In this document: piece by piece, positions 1 through 45,533 of the stretch
How the letters are laid out: every line of letters begins with the position of its first letter
How positions within the stretch are numbered: the stretch's first letter is position 1
DNA from: Castor canadensis
Taxonomy: Eukaryota > Chordata > Mammalia > Rodentia > Castoridae
Direction: 5' to 3'
Length of the DNA stretch: 64,000 nucleotides
NCBI RefSeq assembly: GCF_047511655.1
Contig: NC_133392.1
Span: 26,984,001-27,048,000 of the forward strand
Position numbers and translations under genes: made by a program
Notes under the pieces: model-generated
What the model was told of the DNA's origin: nothing
Seen by the model: only the letters and a program-made list of their open reading frames with translations
The model's database searches: none

Positions 1-139
1 TCTTTCTTTTTTTTTTTTTGTTATTTTTACATTTTTTTTAAATGGGACTGGGGTTTGAACTCAGAGTTTCATGTTTGCAAAGCCACATCTCCAGTCAATC
101 ATTTTGTTATTTTTGATGAAATTGTGAGTGGAATTCTTT

Positions 140-715
140 TTTTTAAATTTTTTTATTATTCATATGTGCATACAATGCTTGGGTCATTTCTCCCCCCTGC
201 CCCCACCCCCTCCCTTTACTACCCACCCCGCCCCCTCCCTCTCCCCCCCACCCCCTCAATACCCGGCAGAGACTATTTTGCCCTTATCTCTAATTTTGTT
301 GTAGAGAGAGTATAAGCAGTAATAGGAAGGAACAAGGGTTTTTGCTAGTTGAGATAAGGATAGCCAAACAGGGAGTTGACTCACATTAATTTCCTGTGCG
401 TGTGTGTTACCTTCTAGGTTAATTCTTTTTGATCTAACCTTTTCTCTAGTTCCTGGTCCCCTTTTCCTATTGGCCTCAGTTGCTTTTAAGGTATCTGCTT
501 TAGTTTCTCTGCATTGAGGACAACAAATGCTAACTAATTTTTTTAGGTGTCTTACCTATCCTCATATTTACCTTGTGTGCTCTTGCTTTTATCTTGTGAT
601 CAAAGTTCAATCCCCTTGTTGTGTTTGCCCTTGATCTAATGTCTGCATATGAGGGAGAACATACGATTTTTGGTCTTTTGGGCCAGGCTAACCTCACTCA
701 GAATGATGTCTGGAG
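140..715 (-). mobile_element. L1 3' end, 5'-truncated, antisense
   Basis: The poly-T start, the CCCCC-rich block and the run to AATGATGTCTGG mirror an L1 3' UTR read backwards. The same sequence recurs at 24840-25345, so both belong to one L1 family. No open reading frame remains. Confidence 0.75.
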
Positions 716-825
716 TAAGTATTTTTCAAAGAAGAACTTAGGATAGCATATTTGTTGAGTTCTAGAGAGGGCTGCTTCCATTAAGATCCAGGCACCCACA
801 AACTTAGGTGTGCTGACTACATGAA

Positions 826-975
826 CTTGGATGTGTTACTTAGCCTCTCTAGAGCTCCATGTATCAAATAGAAAGATATCAGTACCGCTTATTATACGGC
901 TCTTGAGAGCGTTAAATGAGGCAACACATGCAAAGAACTCAGCGGAGTGCCCAGGCTCTGGTAAGTGACTAGCAG
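826..975 (+). mobile_element. MIR-like remnant
   Basis: GTTACTTAGCCTCTCTAGAG and the later GCGTTAAATGAGG follow the MIR core. Confidence 0.5.
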
Positions 976-1057
976 AAGGGACTGTTACTATAGGTTGACT
1001 CCCTGCCTGGAAGACCCGGGCAGCTGCGCATCCTGCTGTCTTGTCCCCAAGGCCCAC

Positions 1058-1228
1058 CTGTAGAACTGGAGCATGAAGCCAGTGATAATCATGCCACCAG
1101 GGACCTGGAAGGACATCCGTCCAATGACATTCATCTTCTCTCCAGTGTCAGGATGGAAGGCTGAGTCATACAGCTTCTTGGCATACAGTAGCTGCTCCGC
1201 TTTGGTGCCTCGGGGCATGAGCCCCATC
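1058..1228 (-). CDS. SFXN2: SFXN2 coding exon 2 (residues 54-111)
   Basis: On the minus strand the exon starts after an acceptor reading GTGACAG at 1229-1235 and ends before a GTGGGC donor at 1057-1052. It completes the split arginine codon of the previous exon, then runs from Met55 through the HPDTGEK motif (79-85) to FMLQFY (105-110), leaving a split arginine codon at the end. Both ends are phase 2, so the exon (171 bp, 57 codons) is symmetric. The motif region is the most conserved part of sideroflexins and faces the matrix or intermembrane side before the membrane helices. Confidence 0.95.
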
Positions 1229-2821
1229 CTGTCACCCAAGGACAACAGGCAGTTGCCACCCAGCCTTAGCCACGTCACATCTCCCAGTCTCCCCGCTCTC
1301 TTTTCTCCCTCCTTCCAAAGTCCTTCAAGAGACTGCTACCTACTCCTTCATGCGAAGGCCTCTCGCTCACTCCCTTGACCACTCACCTGCTCTTCTCCAC
1401 CATGGCCTTGGCCCAGTCCAGCTCTTGCTCTGATACAAATACAGTGCGGGGATCTGTGACGTTAAAGAAGTGCTTCACCCGCCCAAGGAAAGTGCTCTGG
1501 TCCCACTGAGGAGCATCGATGTTAAAGCCAGACAGGTCAGCTTCCATCTTGCTTACTCATAAAACTGTGGACCTGAGAAACAGAGGGAGAATGAGGATTG
1601 TCCCCCAACCCAAAGCCTGCCCCAGAGGCCCTGAACACATCCACCATCATAGACAAACTCACCAGCTCCTGATCATTCTCTGATTTGGCCAGGGTGACCC
1701 CTGTGAAAGGACACTGGGTGCCAACATGCATTTCCTGGGAGCCTGCTGGTGACTGGCCCTATGCTTGCTCTATAGAAAGGACTGGACAAAGGGATAAGGC
1801 AATGCTTGTCCCTGGGGAGCCTGACTAGTGCCCACCCGTGAAATAACATATAAGATTCCTAATGTTTCTGGTAGGGAAGTGGGAAAAGAAGCCATTTTGA
1901 AATAGGAACATTCTGATCTTCTTCCACAGGCCTGCCCTCAGGGAAACTCTTCTTTGCCAGAGTCAAACCACCTTGGGGGCGAGGAACTCTAGCCCCCTGG
2001 AGCCTTTCTGCCTCACCTCAAGGAATGAGGTGGAGACTAAGAAGCAGCTGTGAAGGCCAAGGGGGCCAGGCCTGAAAGACTGAGAGCAGATGCTTCCCCT
2101 CCCCCACCTAACCACTGCTTCTGTAGGGCTCTTGTGTAACAACAAGAGGTTCCAACAGAGAGATTGCAAGTTTCACAGCTTATTCAAGAAGTCTCTATGG
2201 GCTCTGGGGAGGCTTAATGGTAGAACAAGGCTCTGCATTCAATGAAGAAGAAGAAAGAAGGAAAGGAAGTGGAGGAGGAGGACAAGAAGGAAGAATGAGG
2301 AGGAAGAGGAAGAGAAGAAGTAGAAAAGATGATGCTGGGCACCCTACATGGAATCCTAGCTACTTGGGAGGCTGAGATCAAGCAAATAGTTCATAAGACC
2401 CCATCCTCAAAATAACCAGAGCAAAGTGGACTGGAGCTGTAGCTCAGGCAGGAATGCTTTGCAGCATAAAGCTCCGAGTTCAAACCCCAGTACCACCAAA
2501 AAAATAAAACCAAAAAACATAAGGCCCTGAGTTCAAACCCTAGTACTGGCAAGAAAGAGAGAGAGAGATAGAACAGTGAGTTTGATTTTTCCATGTGTTG
2601 TTTCAAGTGCCATGGACCTGCAATAGACTGCCACCCCCCCGTCTTGGTCCTTTCCAGATGCCTCCCTGTTGGTATAGCTAGGATCTGGAATGTACCCTCA
2701 AAGGTCTATGTATTAAAGGCTTGGTCCTCAGCTTGGCACTATTGGAAGATGGTAGAAACCTTTGAGAGGCAGGCATAATGATAGGCCTTAGGTCATTGGG
2801 GGTATGGCCTTGAAGGATCTT

Positions 2822-2872
<51 letters not shown>

Positions 2873-3999
2873 GCTTCCCAACCACCTCCACCAGGCTCTC
2901 CCCATCATGATGTATTGCAATCACAGACCCAAAAGCAATAGGGCCAGCTAGCAAAAGACTGAAACTTCTAAAACTGTGAATCAAATAAACCTTTCATCTT
3001 TTTAAGTTGATTATCACAAGCATTTTGCTACAATCACACAAAGTTGACTAACACACCTGTGCAGAATGTTGTTTCCTACCTTTTCTACTAAGTAACAGCT
3101 GTTCATTCTTTTATTTTTTTTTTTTAGGAATAATTTCAAATTTACTTGTATACCTTCTACTACCAGGACATTTGTCCTTTTTCTTGAAAATATCACTTTG
3201 ACTAAAACATTCACCTGTGATGTCAGAGGGCGTATTCATTCTCCTTACCACTGTCACCCTGATGCCTACCTAGCACAAGTACAATAGCTCCTGAAGGAAA
3301 GGTCCTGATTGACTCAGGTGGGTGTTCAGGCTGGAAAGAAAAGCACAGAAGTCAAGACTACAAGTAAAAACCTGAGTCTGCAGCACTGAGGTCGTTTAAG
3401 CTAAAGTCTTCCAGTGAGAATACACAGAAATGGAAAGGAGAGAGAGCTGAGGACAAACTCTGATAGACAGCTACATTTAAGAAGCAAACTAAGAAAGGGA
3501 AGGCTCAAAAGATAGGCAAGAACATCAGAGACAGGTGGGAGGAACTGTCAAATGGGGAAAGGAGAGTAGTGGTCAATTTTAGATTTTTTGTTAGAGTGGA
3601 AGAGACTTCGGGAGGTTGATATGCAGGGAGACAGTCATTTCTAAGAGGAAAGAAAGGAGAGATCCAATGTGTACCCTTGTCCAGCTAATATAGCAGTCTC
3701 TGGGGAAGACACAAGCAAGCAACAAGCATTCACTGCTTAACTCTGACTTCAGCAGCTCTGGTTCCACTTGGCCGCCTACAGGCTGGTTCAAAGACCAAAG
3801 GCATTGCCCTCAGTCCCAACTGAGCACAGAGTGGGGAGTGGCAAGAGTTCACTTTTCAGACTCTACAAGAAGCTTAAAGGTGTCTGGCTGCCCAGTTGAT
3901 TACACTGTGCCTTGACTTACAAAGCCTCAGGTTCACAGTCACTAGAGACAGCCAGACCGAGCAAAATGCTATGCCTTTCCCTTAACACCATGCCCAGGT

Positions 4000-4037
<38 letters not shown>

Positions 4038-7000
4038 GTAAACACACAGGCACACATGCATACATGGCCAACCTTCTCTGACATTTCTCTCCACCCTCAA
4101 CTCACCATTGCAAAGTCCACTGCCCCTCATAATGGGGTAACCACCTACTAAATTATGGAAGAACTGGGGTTTGAATTCAGGGCTTTGTGCTTGCAAGGCA
4201 GGCACTCTACTGCTTGAGCCACACCTCCAGTCCTGGACCTTTGCCTTTTTAACTGAGGTCAGGACAGAAACTGCACAGTCCTTGCTTCATATAAACCATA
4301 AAGATCCCCAAACATTACATTATCTTTCCAGAGCATTTCCTTCCACAGGACACAGTTCTCTGACTCCTTCAGGGCACTCAGGTCCTTCTGTTATATACCC
4401 CTACAGCATCCTGTCCTTCTTTGCAGCATGCTAGCTTTTGAAATTGTCACTTTCTTGTCACTTACAGTTTCTGTGTAAAGTCTGTCTCCTCTGACAGACT
4501 GTAAGGTTCATTTGATCATGGACACAGCTGCATTGCTCCTATGCTCTCTAAAAATATTTACTTCCTCCCTGAAATTCATTCCAATTTATTCTTAGGTTCT
4601 CTTGTCATCAAGGATGTCATCTCTTTTGAATCAAACTCAGAACCTGCATTGGTTACAGAAGATCAGGCTTTCATGAAATTGCAAACTGTCATCCCCACCT
4701 ATACAACCCATCTATATCATGGTCTGTAAATCTTCTCCATAGTCATTCTTCCTCCTCCCATACAATGCATACCTATTCTTCCCTAGAAAGGTCACCATCA
4801 TGTCCATGGTGGCCCTACTTCTGAAGGCTTATGATTCCACTACTAGGAATAAGGTGAGAGGTGGAAATCAAACAGGTGACTGACCAACTGATGCCTCCCT
4901 TCTAGGATTAGAGGATGTCAAAGTTCAAAGACATTAGGGACCCAAGATCTCAGTTTACTAAAGCCTAGAAGGTTCACACTGGCTGAATAGCACAGTGAGC
5001 ATTTATGGCACACATGGCCCTGTACAAAGCACTTGTGGCAGATATAAAGGTGAACAATAAACAGATGCAGTCCTCAAAGATCCAACAATAGCAGGACCTC
5101 ATTCTCCCAAAGCCACAAGGCTCTAAGTGACTCTAGATACATCCTCTACCCACAATGACCTATTTGTTTTCTCTTTTAAAAAAGAAAAAGAAAAAGAACA
5201 GGCCTGTATCCAAGCACTTAGAAGGCAGAATCCTGCCAGGTTTGAGACCAGCCTGGACAAGACACTGTGAAAAAAATGAATGCTGAGGGCGGGAAGTGTG
5301 GCTGAAGCAACAGAACATCTGCCTAGCAAGTGCAAAGCCCTGAATTCAAACCTCAGTACTAGGGTACGGGGGAGGGGGGAAAAGAAAGAGCAAGAGAAAG
5401 AAGGAAAAGGCTGGCACTGGTGGCTCACACCTGTAACCCTAGCTAATTGGGAGACTAAATCAAGAGGATTACTGTTAGAGGCCAGCCCAGGCAAATAGTT
5501 CATGAGACCCCCCCCATCTCCAAAATAATCAGAGCAAAATGGACAGGTGGTGTAACTCAAATGGTAGAGCACCTGCTTTGCAAGTGCAAAGCCCTGAGTT
5601 CAAACCCTAACAAAAAAACCCATAGGCTGCAGTGGCTTATATCTGTAATCCCAACTATTTGGGAGGTGGAGACAGGGGGGATCTCTATTCAAGGACAGCA
5701 CTGACAAAAAGTTAGCAAGATACCATTTCAAACAATAAACTGGGTATGGTGGCATGCATCTGCTATTCCAGCTATGCAGTGAAGTGTCAATAGCAGAATC
5801 ATGGTCCAGGCTTCCAGGGTGCAAATGTGAAACCCTCCCTCAAAAATAACTAAATCAGGGCTGGAGATGTGGCTTAATCTATAGAGTACCTGCCTAGCAA
5901 GTACAAAGTCCTGAGTGCAAACCCCAGTACTGCCAAGGGCAAAAAATTAGCAGGTTATCTCAACAAATAGCTGGGTATCCCAGCTATCCAGGCAGCCTTG
6001 TTGGAAGATCATGGTTTGAGGCAAGCCTCAGGCAAAAACTGGAGACACTTCATGGTGGGGAATAACAAGCAAAAAAGGCTGGGAGTGTGGCTCAAGTGGT
6101 ATGCCTAGCAAATGGGAGGCTTTGAGTTCAAACCCCAGTACCACCCAAATTTTTTTAAAAAGAGGGAGTGAGCTGGGCACTGGTGGCTCATGCCTGTAAT
6201 CCTAGCAACTCAGGAGGCAGAGATCAGGAGGATCGGTTCAAAGCCAGCCCCCGGCAAATAGTTCACGAGACCCTATCTTGAAAAAACCCATTACAACAAT
6301 AGGGCCTGTAGAGTGGCTCAAGGTGAAAGCCTTGAGTTCAAGCGCTGAGTTCAAGCCCCAGTACCACAAAAAAAAACAAAAGGTGGGGGGGAGTGAATGA
6401 GAAAGGAGAGAGCTCTGGATATAGCTCAAGTGATACAACACTTATCTAACAAGCTTGAGGCCCTGGGTTCAATCCCCAGTACTGCAAAAAGAAAAAAAAA
6501 ATTTTAATTAAAAAAAAAAAAGAAAGAAAAAGGAGAGGAAAAAAGAGTACACTTCCCCCAAAGTAACATTTATCCTTTCTAGAGAAAGCTGAGAATAGTC
6601 TCAAACAGTATCAGTGCTCAGAGAACAGGGGCATAGCTCAGTGGTAGAATGCTCGCCTAGCATAAGCCTAGACTCTGACTCAATCCTCAGCACTAGCAAA
6701 GGGAAAAAAAAAAGCTAAGGGTACAGGCTTCCAAACCTCTCCTGAAGTATCTTCTTATAAGGAGAGAAAGTACTCAGATTTCCCTGTTTGTAGCCCCAGG
6801 TAAGGGAGAAAAATCAGATCATCATCATTGGTACTCACATCAGAAGGAAATCAAGGCAGCTTAAGATTCGAGAAGAACTAAGGGCAGATTCACATCAAGG
6901 TTGCCTACAGCAAGTTGGGGAATGAGAGAAATAATTAAACCAGCAGCCCAGGTCCATGCTTATGGATACTCCTCTGACTCCAAGGCAACTGTGAAAGAGA

Positions 7001-8219
7001 CAACTAGAAAGAGAAACCCGCTTTGTCATTTCCACAAAAGAGCCAACAATCTGGAGAAAGGCAGATTACAGGGGTGCTCACTCTAAACACTCACTTTGCA
7101 CCCCTTTAGTCAAGGTTCTGAACTGAGTTTTCTCTCCAAGGATCCAATGCAGGTATGTGAATAACAGGATTTTTTTTTTAATAATTTAGTTGAATGCATA
7201 AATGGCTAAAGACCATTCAGGGAAAATCAGCCTGCTGGTAGTGGAAGGAGGTGAATCCCAAAAATCTAGATGAAACTATTAATAATATCAAGCACTTCCT
7301 TTGTGGCAAGCAATGCTCTATGCACTTATAGGGCCTAGTAAGGTAGGTAACAGGCACACATGATCGGCAAACTTCCAGGTGTATCATCTGTACCCAGACT
7401 TTATTCAGCTTAAAAAAGTCTTGTTTTACATCACAAATATAAACCACTCTCCAGCTGGAGACGGAGGTCAGTGGTAGAGCACTTGCCTACCATGCCCAAA
7501 GCCCCGGGTTCTAGCACCTGCACTGTGCAGGGAAACACAACCCACTCTGTTTCTCCTACCTGGACAACAATGTTTATGAGCAATACCATAAACAGTGTTT
7601 ACATGTCGGTTCAAGTCCCAGTGCTACTGTCTGCAAAAACCAATTTCCAGGGCTGTGAGAATGAAATGAAATCTTGTATGAAAAGCATTTCACTAGGAAG
7701 GATGTCCTTTCTAGGAAAGCAGATTGTATCTGCTGTGTCTAGAACCTGGCCTGGCACATTTGCAAAGGCTAACTCTTCCTACAGTCCTCTACAGGTGAAA
7801 GGGGGTGCGAAGTAGCACCTCCGGGTCAGATGTAGCTTAGCAAAATCCAGCTGATCCCCAAACGCCTTTCACTCTTGCTGTCATCTTACCTCAGGGCTCA
7901 GGGCTTAGCCCACTCCTACAACCTCCCCACAAACAGGACCTCGCCCCCACCATCCAGGATTCAATTAGGGCTGTAGAGATGGGTGCGTAGACCATAATAC
8001 CCCCGCCCCAAAACCTGGCACTAAAAGGGAACAGGGATCTGTGGGGACGGATCCCTGGGCAGCTCTAGTCCACGTGGCTTTTTGCAAGTGGCAGGGCAGT
8101 CCAGGCTGCGCTGCGCTGCAACCCCGCCTGGACAGAGTCAGGACAGATTCAAGCTCCCTCCGGGGATATGGAGATTGGAGGTAGATGTGCCAATTGACCA
8201 CCTCTCGAGGTCCCTTACC
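1058..8219 (-). CDS. SFXN2: SFXN2, sideroflexin-2 (5' part of gene; partial)
   Basis: Sideroflexins are multi-pass proteins of the mitochondrial inner membrane; SFXN1 and SFXN3 import serine, and SFXN2 has been linked to mitochondrial iron and heme handling. Only the amino-terminal part is visible. A non-coding exon ends at 8219, then two coding exons join in phase (AG|G arginine codon) to give residues 1-111. These include the family motif HPDTGEK at about residues 79-85, which lies before the first membrane segment of the usual roughly 320-residue protein. The remaining exons should lie before base 1 of this window. The gene is head-to-head with ARL3, as in human. Identity rests on my recognition of the protein sequence and on synteny with ARL3 and TRIM8; I am very sure. 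Nothing looks broken. Confidence 0.95.
1387..1572 (-). CDS. SFXN2: SFXN2 first coding exon (5' UTR tail + residues 1-54)
   Basis: The exon opens after an acceptor (CTCAG at 1577-1573), carries 25 nt of leader, and starts translation at the ATG at 1547-1545. It ends with AGCAG before a GTGAGT donor at 1386-1381. The protein begins [11 protein letters not shown] and continues with [14 protein letters not shown], the typical sideroflexin amino terminus. I chose this ATG because it matches the known SFXN2 start and because a splice acceptor lies just upstream. The coding portion is 1387-1547. Confidence 0.95.
2333..2575 (+). mobile_element. Composite SINE
   Basis: Two-arm copy with a partly repeated ID end (2521-2550). 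A short ID-like piece with a purine-rich tail precedes it (2193-2330). Confidence 0.7.
2669..3056 (+). mobile_element. MaLR-like solo LTR
   Basis: Begins TGTTGGTATAG and ends GACTAACACA. The order AATGTACCCTCAAAGG, GGTCATTGGGG, AACTGTGAATCAAATAAA (poly(A) signal of the LTR) and AAGTTGATTATC is that of ERVL-MaLR LTRs. No internal viral gene is present. It shares its layout with the copy at 22.75 kb. Confidence 0.7.
2820..2869. repeat. (CT)n microsatellite
   Basis: Lies inside the MaLR-like LTR. Confidence 0.9.
4003..4034. repeat. (CA)n microsatellite
   Basis: About 16 units in SFXN2 intron 1. Confidence 0.9.
4158..4236 (-). mobile_element. ID-like SINE, antisense
   Basis: GGGGTTTGAATTCAGGGC to CACACCTCCAGTCC is the antisense ID arm. 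Confidence 0.7.
5200..5402 (+). mobile_element. Composite SINE, degraded
   Basis: ID arm clear (GCAAGTGCAAAGCCCTGAAT); first arm worn. Confidence 0.65.
5409..5621 (+). mobile_element. Composite SINE (B1-like + ID-like)
   Basis: Two-arm type: CTGGCACTGGTGGCTCACAC arm, then GGTGTAACTCAAATGGTAGA ID arm and A-rich tail. A related degraded copy lies at 5200-5402, and a two-arm copy at 5948-6150. Confidence 0.8.
5622..5948 (+). mobile_element. Trimeric SINE
   Basis: Three arms in order: GCAGTGGCTTATATCTGTAA, AAACTGGGTATGGTGGCATG and GGCTGGAGATGTGGCTTAAT. Confidence 0.75.
5948..6150 (+). mobile_element. Composite SINE lacking first arm
   Basis: Begins inside the second arm of the trimeric type (AATAGCTGGGTATCCCAGC) and ends in an ID arm. 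Confidence 0.65.
6171..6382 (+). mobile_element. Composite SINE
   Basis: Clear two-arm copy; part of the ID arm (GAGTTCAAGC) is duplicated at 6333-6358. Confidence 0.8.
6408..6520 (+). mobile_element. ID-like SINE
   Basis: Single tRNA-derived arm with box B GGGTTCAATCCCC and an A-rich tail. Another single ID at 6618-6712. Confidence 0.75.
6618..6712 (+). mobile_element. ID-like SINE
   Basis: GGGGCATAGCTCAGTGGTAG is a good box A region, closer to tRNA than most copies here. Confidence 0.7.
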
Positions 8220-8400
8220 TGGTCCCAGGAGGCATGCACAGAGACAACTCCCACCAAATGCAGTCCGCCTTGGAAACCTGGACTAGATGGGAACGCCCCC
8301 TTGCCCGCCCCCACGACTCTCTTTCCTGACCAATCACAGGCAGGGAGGCTCCCGCCAGCCACGTGGGCGAGTTTTCAGCATTCCCTGGGTCTCTTGCAAG
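8219..8400 (-). other. SFXN2: SFXN2 non-coding exon 1 (approximate 5' end)
   Basis: On the minus strand a good donor (CCAG|GTAAGG) lies at 8219/8218 in the CpG-rich promoter, 6.6 kb from the acceptor of the coding exon at 1572. This fits the known non-coding first exon of SFXN2. The donor is seen directly. The transcription start is not, so the upstream limit near 8400 is a guess set by the divergent ARL3 promoter elements. Confidence 0.55.
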
Positions 8401-8457
8401 CGAGCCCCGCCTCCCGCCGCTCCAGGAGCCCGCCTGCGCAGTAGGAGGACACCTTGG

Positions 8458-8469
8458 CGCGCTTGCGCA
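8458..8469. promoter_or_regulatory. NRF1-like site
   Basis: CGCGCTTGCGCA matches the palindromic consensus YGCGCAYGCGCR at 11 of 12 positions. A further TGCGCAG half site sits at 8434-8440. NRF1 drives many mitochondrial genes, so it could serve SFXN2 as well as ARL3. The match is seen; occupancy is inference. Confidence 0.5.
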
Positions 8470-8560
8470 CTTTAGCGAAAGCGGCGCTGGACCCCGCCCC
8501 ATACCGCTGCTTTGCTCCTCTGCTGTGCGTGCGAGGGACGTCGGGGGCGGCGCCGGAGCA

Positions 8561-8575
8561 GTTGCCCCTGGTAAC
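8561..8575 (+). promoter_or_regulatory. RFX X-box (ciliary promoter motif) of ARL3
   Basis: GTTGCC-CCT-GGTAAC fits the X-box pattern RYYRYY-N(1-3)-RRYRRC at every defined position, with a three-base spacer. It lies 62 bp upstream of the ARL3 ATG, within the short distance typical of X-boxes in ciliary genes. RFX factors activate cilium genes through such sites, and ARL3 is a ciliary GTPase. Whether it is in the promoter or the transcribed leader depends on the unseen start site. Confidence 0.65.
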
Positions 8576-8583
8576 GGGGAGTC

Positions 8584-8625
8584 AGGAGGAGGAGGCGGAG
8601 GAGGCGGAGGAGGAGGAGGAGGGAC
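8584..8625 (+). repeat. GGA/GGC-rich tract in ARL3 leader
   Basis: A run of GGA and GGC triplets ends about 12 nt before the ATG. It contains well over four GG pairs in close spacing, so the leader RNA could fold into a G-quadruplex. In the reading frame of the minus strand it would be polyproline, which is a shadow. Confidence 0.75.
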
Positions 8626-8636
8626 TCGGCGGGAGG

Positions 8637-45328
<36,692 letters not shown>

Positions 45329-45527
45329 AATCTAGACGAATGGAGACGCAGGAACTGCGGGAGCTGAATTCAGTCCTGAAAAACACTGATTTGCTGCTTT
45401 CTGACCAAATGTTTTTCCATCTGTGTACAGCTACAGCTGTTTAAATTGAGGGAACAACACAGTTTAAAAAGAGTCCCCATTGCAGCAGTAGATTTAACTG
45501 ATCTCTGAGGTTCAGTATCATTTTTCA

Positions 45528-45533
45528 AATAAA
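45528..45533 (+). terminator. Proximal poly(A) signal of ARL3
   Basis: Canonical AATAAA 200 nt after the stop codon, followed by T-rich sequence. It could give a short ARL3 messenger. A second hexamer lies at 46277-46282. Confidence 0.4.

Larger units (their letters stand above)
1..1057 (-). other. SFXN2: SFXN2 intron (3' of coding exon 2), partial
   Basis: No exon is seen here. The interval holds an antisense ID-like SINE fragment (about 40-105), a 5'-truncated antisense L1 3' end (about 140-715) and a MIR-like remnant (about 826-975). The short intron between the two coding exons (1229-1386) holds nothing recognisable. Confidence 0.8.
1573..8218 (-). other. SFXN2: SFXN2 intron 1
   Basis: This 6.6-kb intron separates the leader exon from the first coding exon. 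Its main content is retroposons: a MaLR-like LTR (2.67-3.06 kb), CT and CA microsatellites, and a run of eight same-direction SINEs at 5.2-6.7 kb. The parts 1600-2180, 3060-3990, 4240-5160 and 6720-8210 are unique-looking and show no gene to me. Confidence 0.8.

Noticed and set aside
5123-5572. 149-codon minus-strand frame
   Set aside because: Lies wholly in two SINE copies; translated repeat.
6618-6712. tRNA gene at an ID element with good A and B boxes
   Set aside because: The boxes are tRNA-derived, but an acceptor stem and cloverleaf do not close and an A-rich tail follows; it is a SINE.
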